This document shows positions 63,855 to 64,000 of a DNA stretch of 64,000 nucleotides, piece after piece. The notes beneath the pieces were generated by a model that was not told the origin of the DNA, did not search any database, and was given only the letters and a program-made list of their open reading frames with translations. This DNA is from a virus. The position numbers and the translations under genes are program-made. Positions within the stretch are counted from its first letter, which is position 1; the number at the start of each line of letters is the position of its first letter. The stretch lies in the IMG/VR virus record IMGVR_UViG_3300037187_000003, positions 1 through 64,000 of that record; one strand, written 5' to 3'.

Positions 63855-64000
63855 TCAGTGCGAGAAGTTTGTTGATGGAGAAAGCAGAATATGCGTCGAG
63901 TCCTTGACCACGTATGCCAAGGCGTCGATCGCATTCGCGCCGGTTGACAGCGTGATCGCTGCCGTGCCACCTGGAGCAAGATAACTGTTGCCCCAGATGT
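63855..64000 (-). CDS. Tail-fibre-like protein, C-terminal fragment
   Basis: 48 codons to the stop at 63855. IWGNSYLAPGGTAAITLSTG, ANAIDALAYVVKDSTHILLS and a final NFSH make a beta-rich end often seen on phage tail fibres. Starts beyond the right edge. Together with the fragment at 1-275 it suggests that fibre genes lie around the window edges. Confidence 0.55.
   Translation of the reverse strand, partial: IWGNSYLAPGGTAAITLSTGANAIDALAYVVKDSTHILLSPSTNFSH

Noticed and set aside
1-64000. CRISPR array, IS element or integrase
   Set aside because: No regularly spaced identical repeats, no transposase motif with terminal repeats, and no tyrosine or serine recombinase motif were seen. The AlpA-like gene alone does not show integration.

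Overview
The window is a 64-kb slice of a tailed, contractile-tail (myovirus-type) bacteriophage genome, or a prophage. It is GC-rich and densely packed, with nearly every adjacent pair of genes joined by an ATGA, GTGA or TGATG stop/start overlap. Two points suggest an alphaproteobacterial host: the phage carries a GcrA-family gene (a cell-cycle regulator family known from Alphaproteobacteria), and its codon use is high-GC. No integrase or transposase was recognised, so lifestyle is unresolved. Several small repressor-like proteins and divergent promoters leave a temperate lifestyle possible. Both window edges cut minus-strand genes that look like tail-fibre gene parts.

Region 1 (1-26.4 kb, leftward) is the virion block. 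Read from right to left it holds terminase (small and large), portal (DUF1073 type), minor head protein, a type IB topoisomerase-like protein, a DUF2213 protease/scaffold gene with a likely nested scaffold start, a beta-rich decoration-type protein, the DUF2184-type major capsid protein, connectors and neck proteins, sheath (DUF3383 type), tube, tail chaperones with a credible -1 frameshift site, a tape measure carrying a lysozyme-like domain, and a compact baseplate (Dit-like, plug, hub, spike, gp25-like, J, DUF2612). A rightward island of small genes (20.7-22.0 kb) interrupts this block between minor head protein and portal. A beta-rich module of about 60 residues recurs six times in four of the virion proteins.

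Region 2 (26.4-33.1 kb, leftward) is replication: a probable origin with about a dozen GTCAC/GTGAC motifs and an AT-rich inverted repeat, a Walker ATPase/helicase, a prim-pol, a VRR-NUC nuclease, a superfamily II helicase, an HNH nuclease and small regulators. It is probably driven by a TTGCAT-N17-TATATA promoter at 33.15 kb.

Region 3 (33.1-50.1 kb) holds accessory early genes. Rightward small genes (33.2-35.8 kb) face a leftward operon (40.8-35.8 kb) that starts with a Cro/C1-like HTH gene and includes two DNA methyltransferases and GcrA. From a divergent promoter at 40.85 kb a long rightward operon runs through Gp157-like and Bet/RecT recombination genes to 50.07 kb. The two divergent regulatory regions (33.1 and 40.85 kb) share short GAAA/TTTC palindromes placed on the promoters.

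Region 4 (50.1-64 kb) holds a leftward lysis cassette (T4-type lysozyme, class-3-lipase-like hydrolase, lipoprotein, holin-like protein), tRNA-Arg(UCG), a 541-residue protein of unknown function, an atypical tRNA-Met(CAU), an AlpA-like gene with a conserved unknown partner, a GC-rich degenerate repeat tract, a second membrane/lysis-like set (two tiny membrane proteins plus a spanin-like pair), an RHH repressor, several single-span membrane proteins, and a large Tat-signal-bearing beta-rich exoprotein next to a tail-fibre C-terminus.
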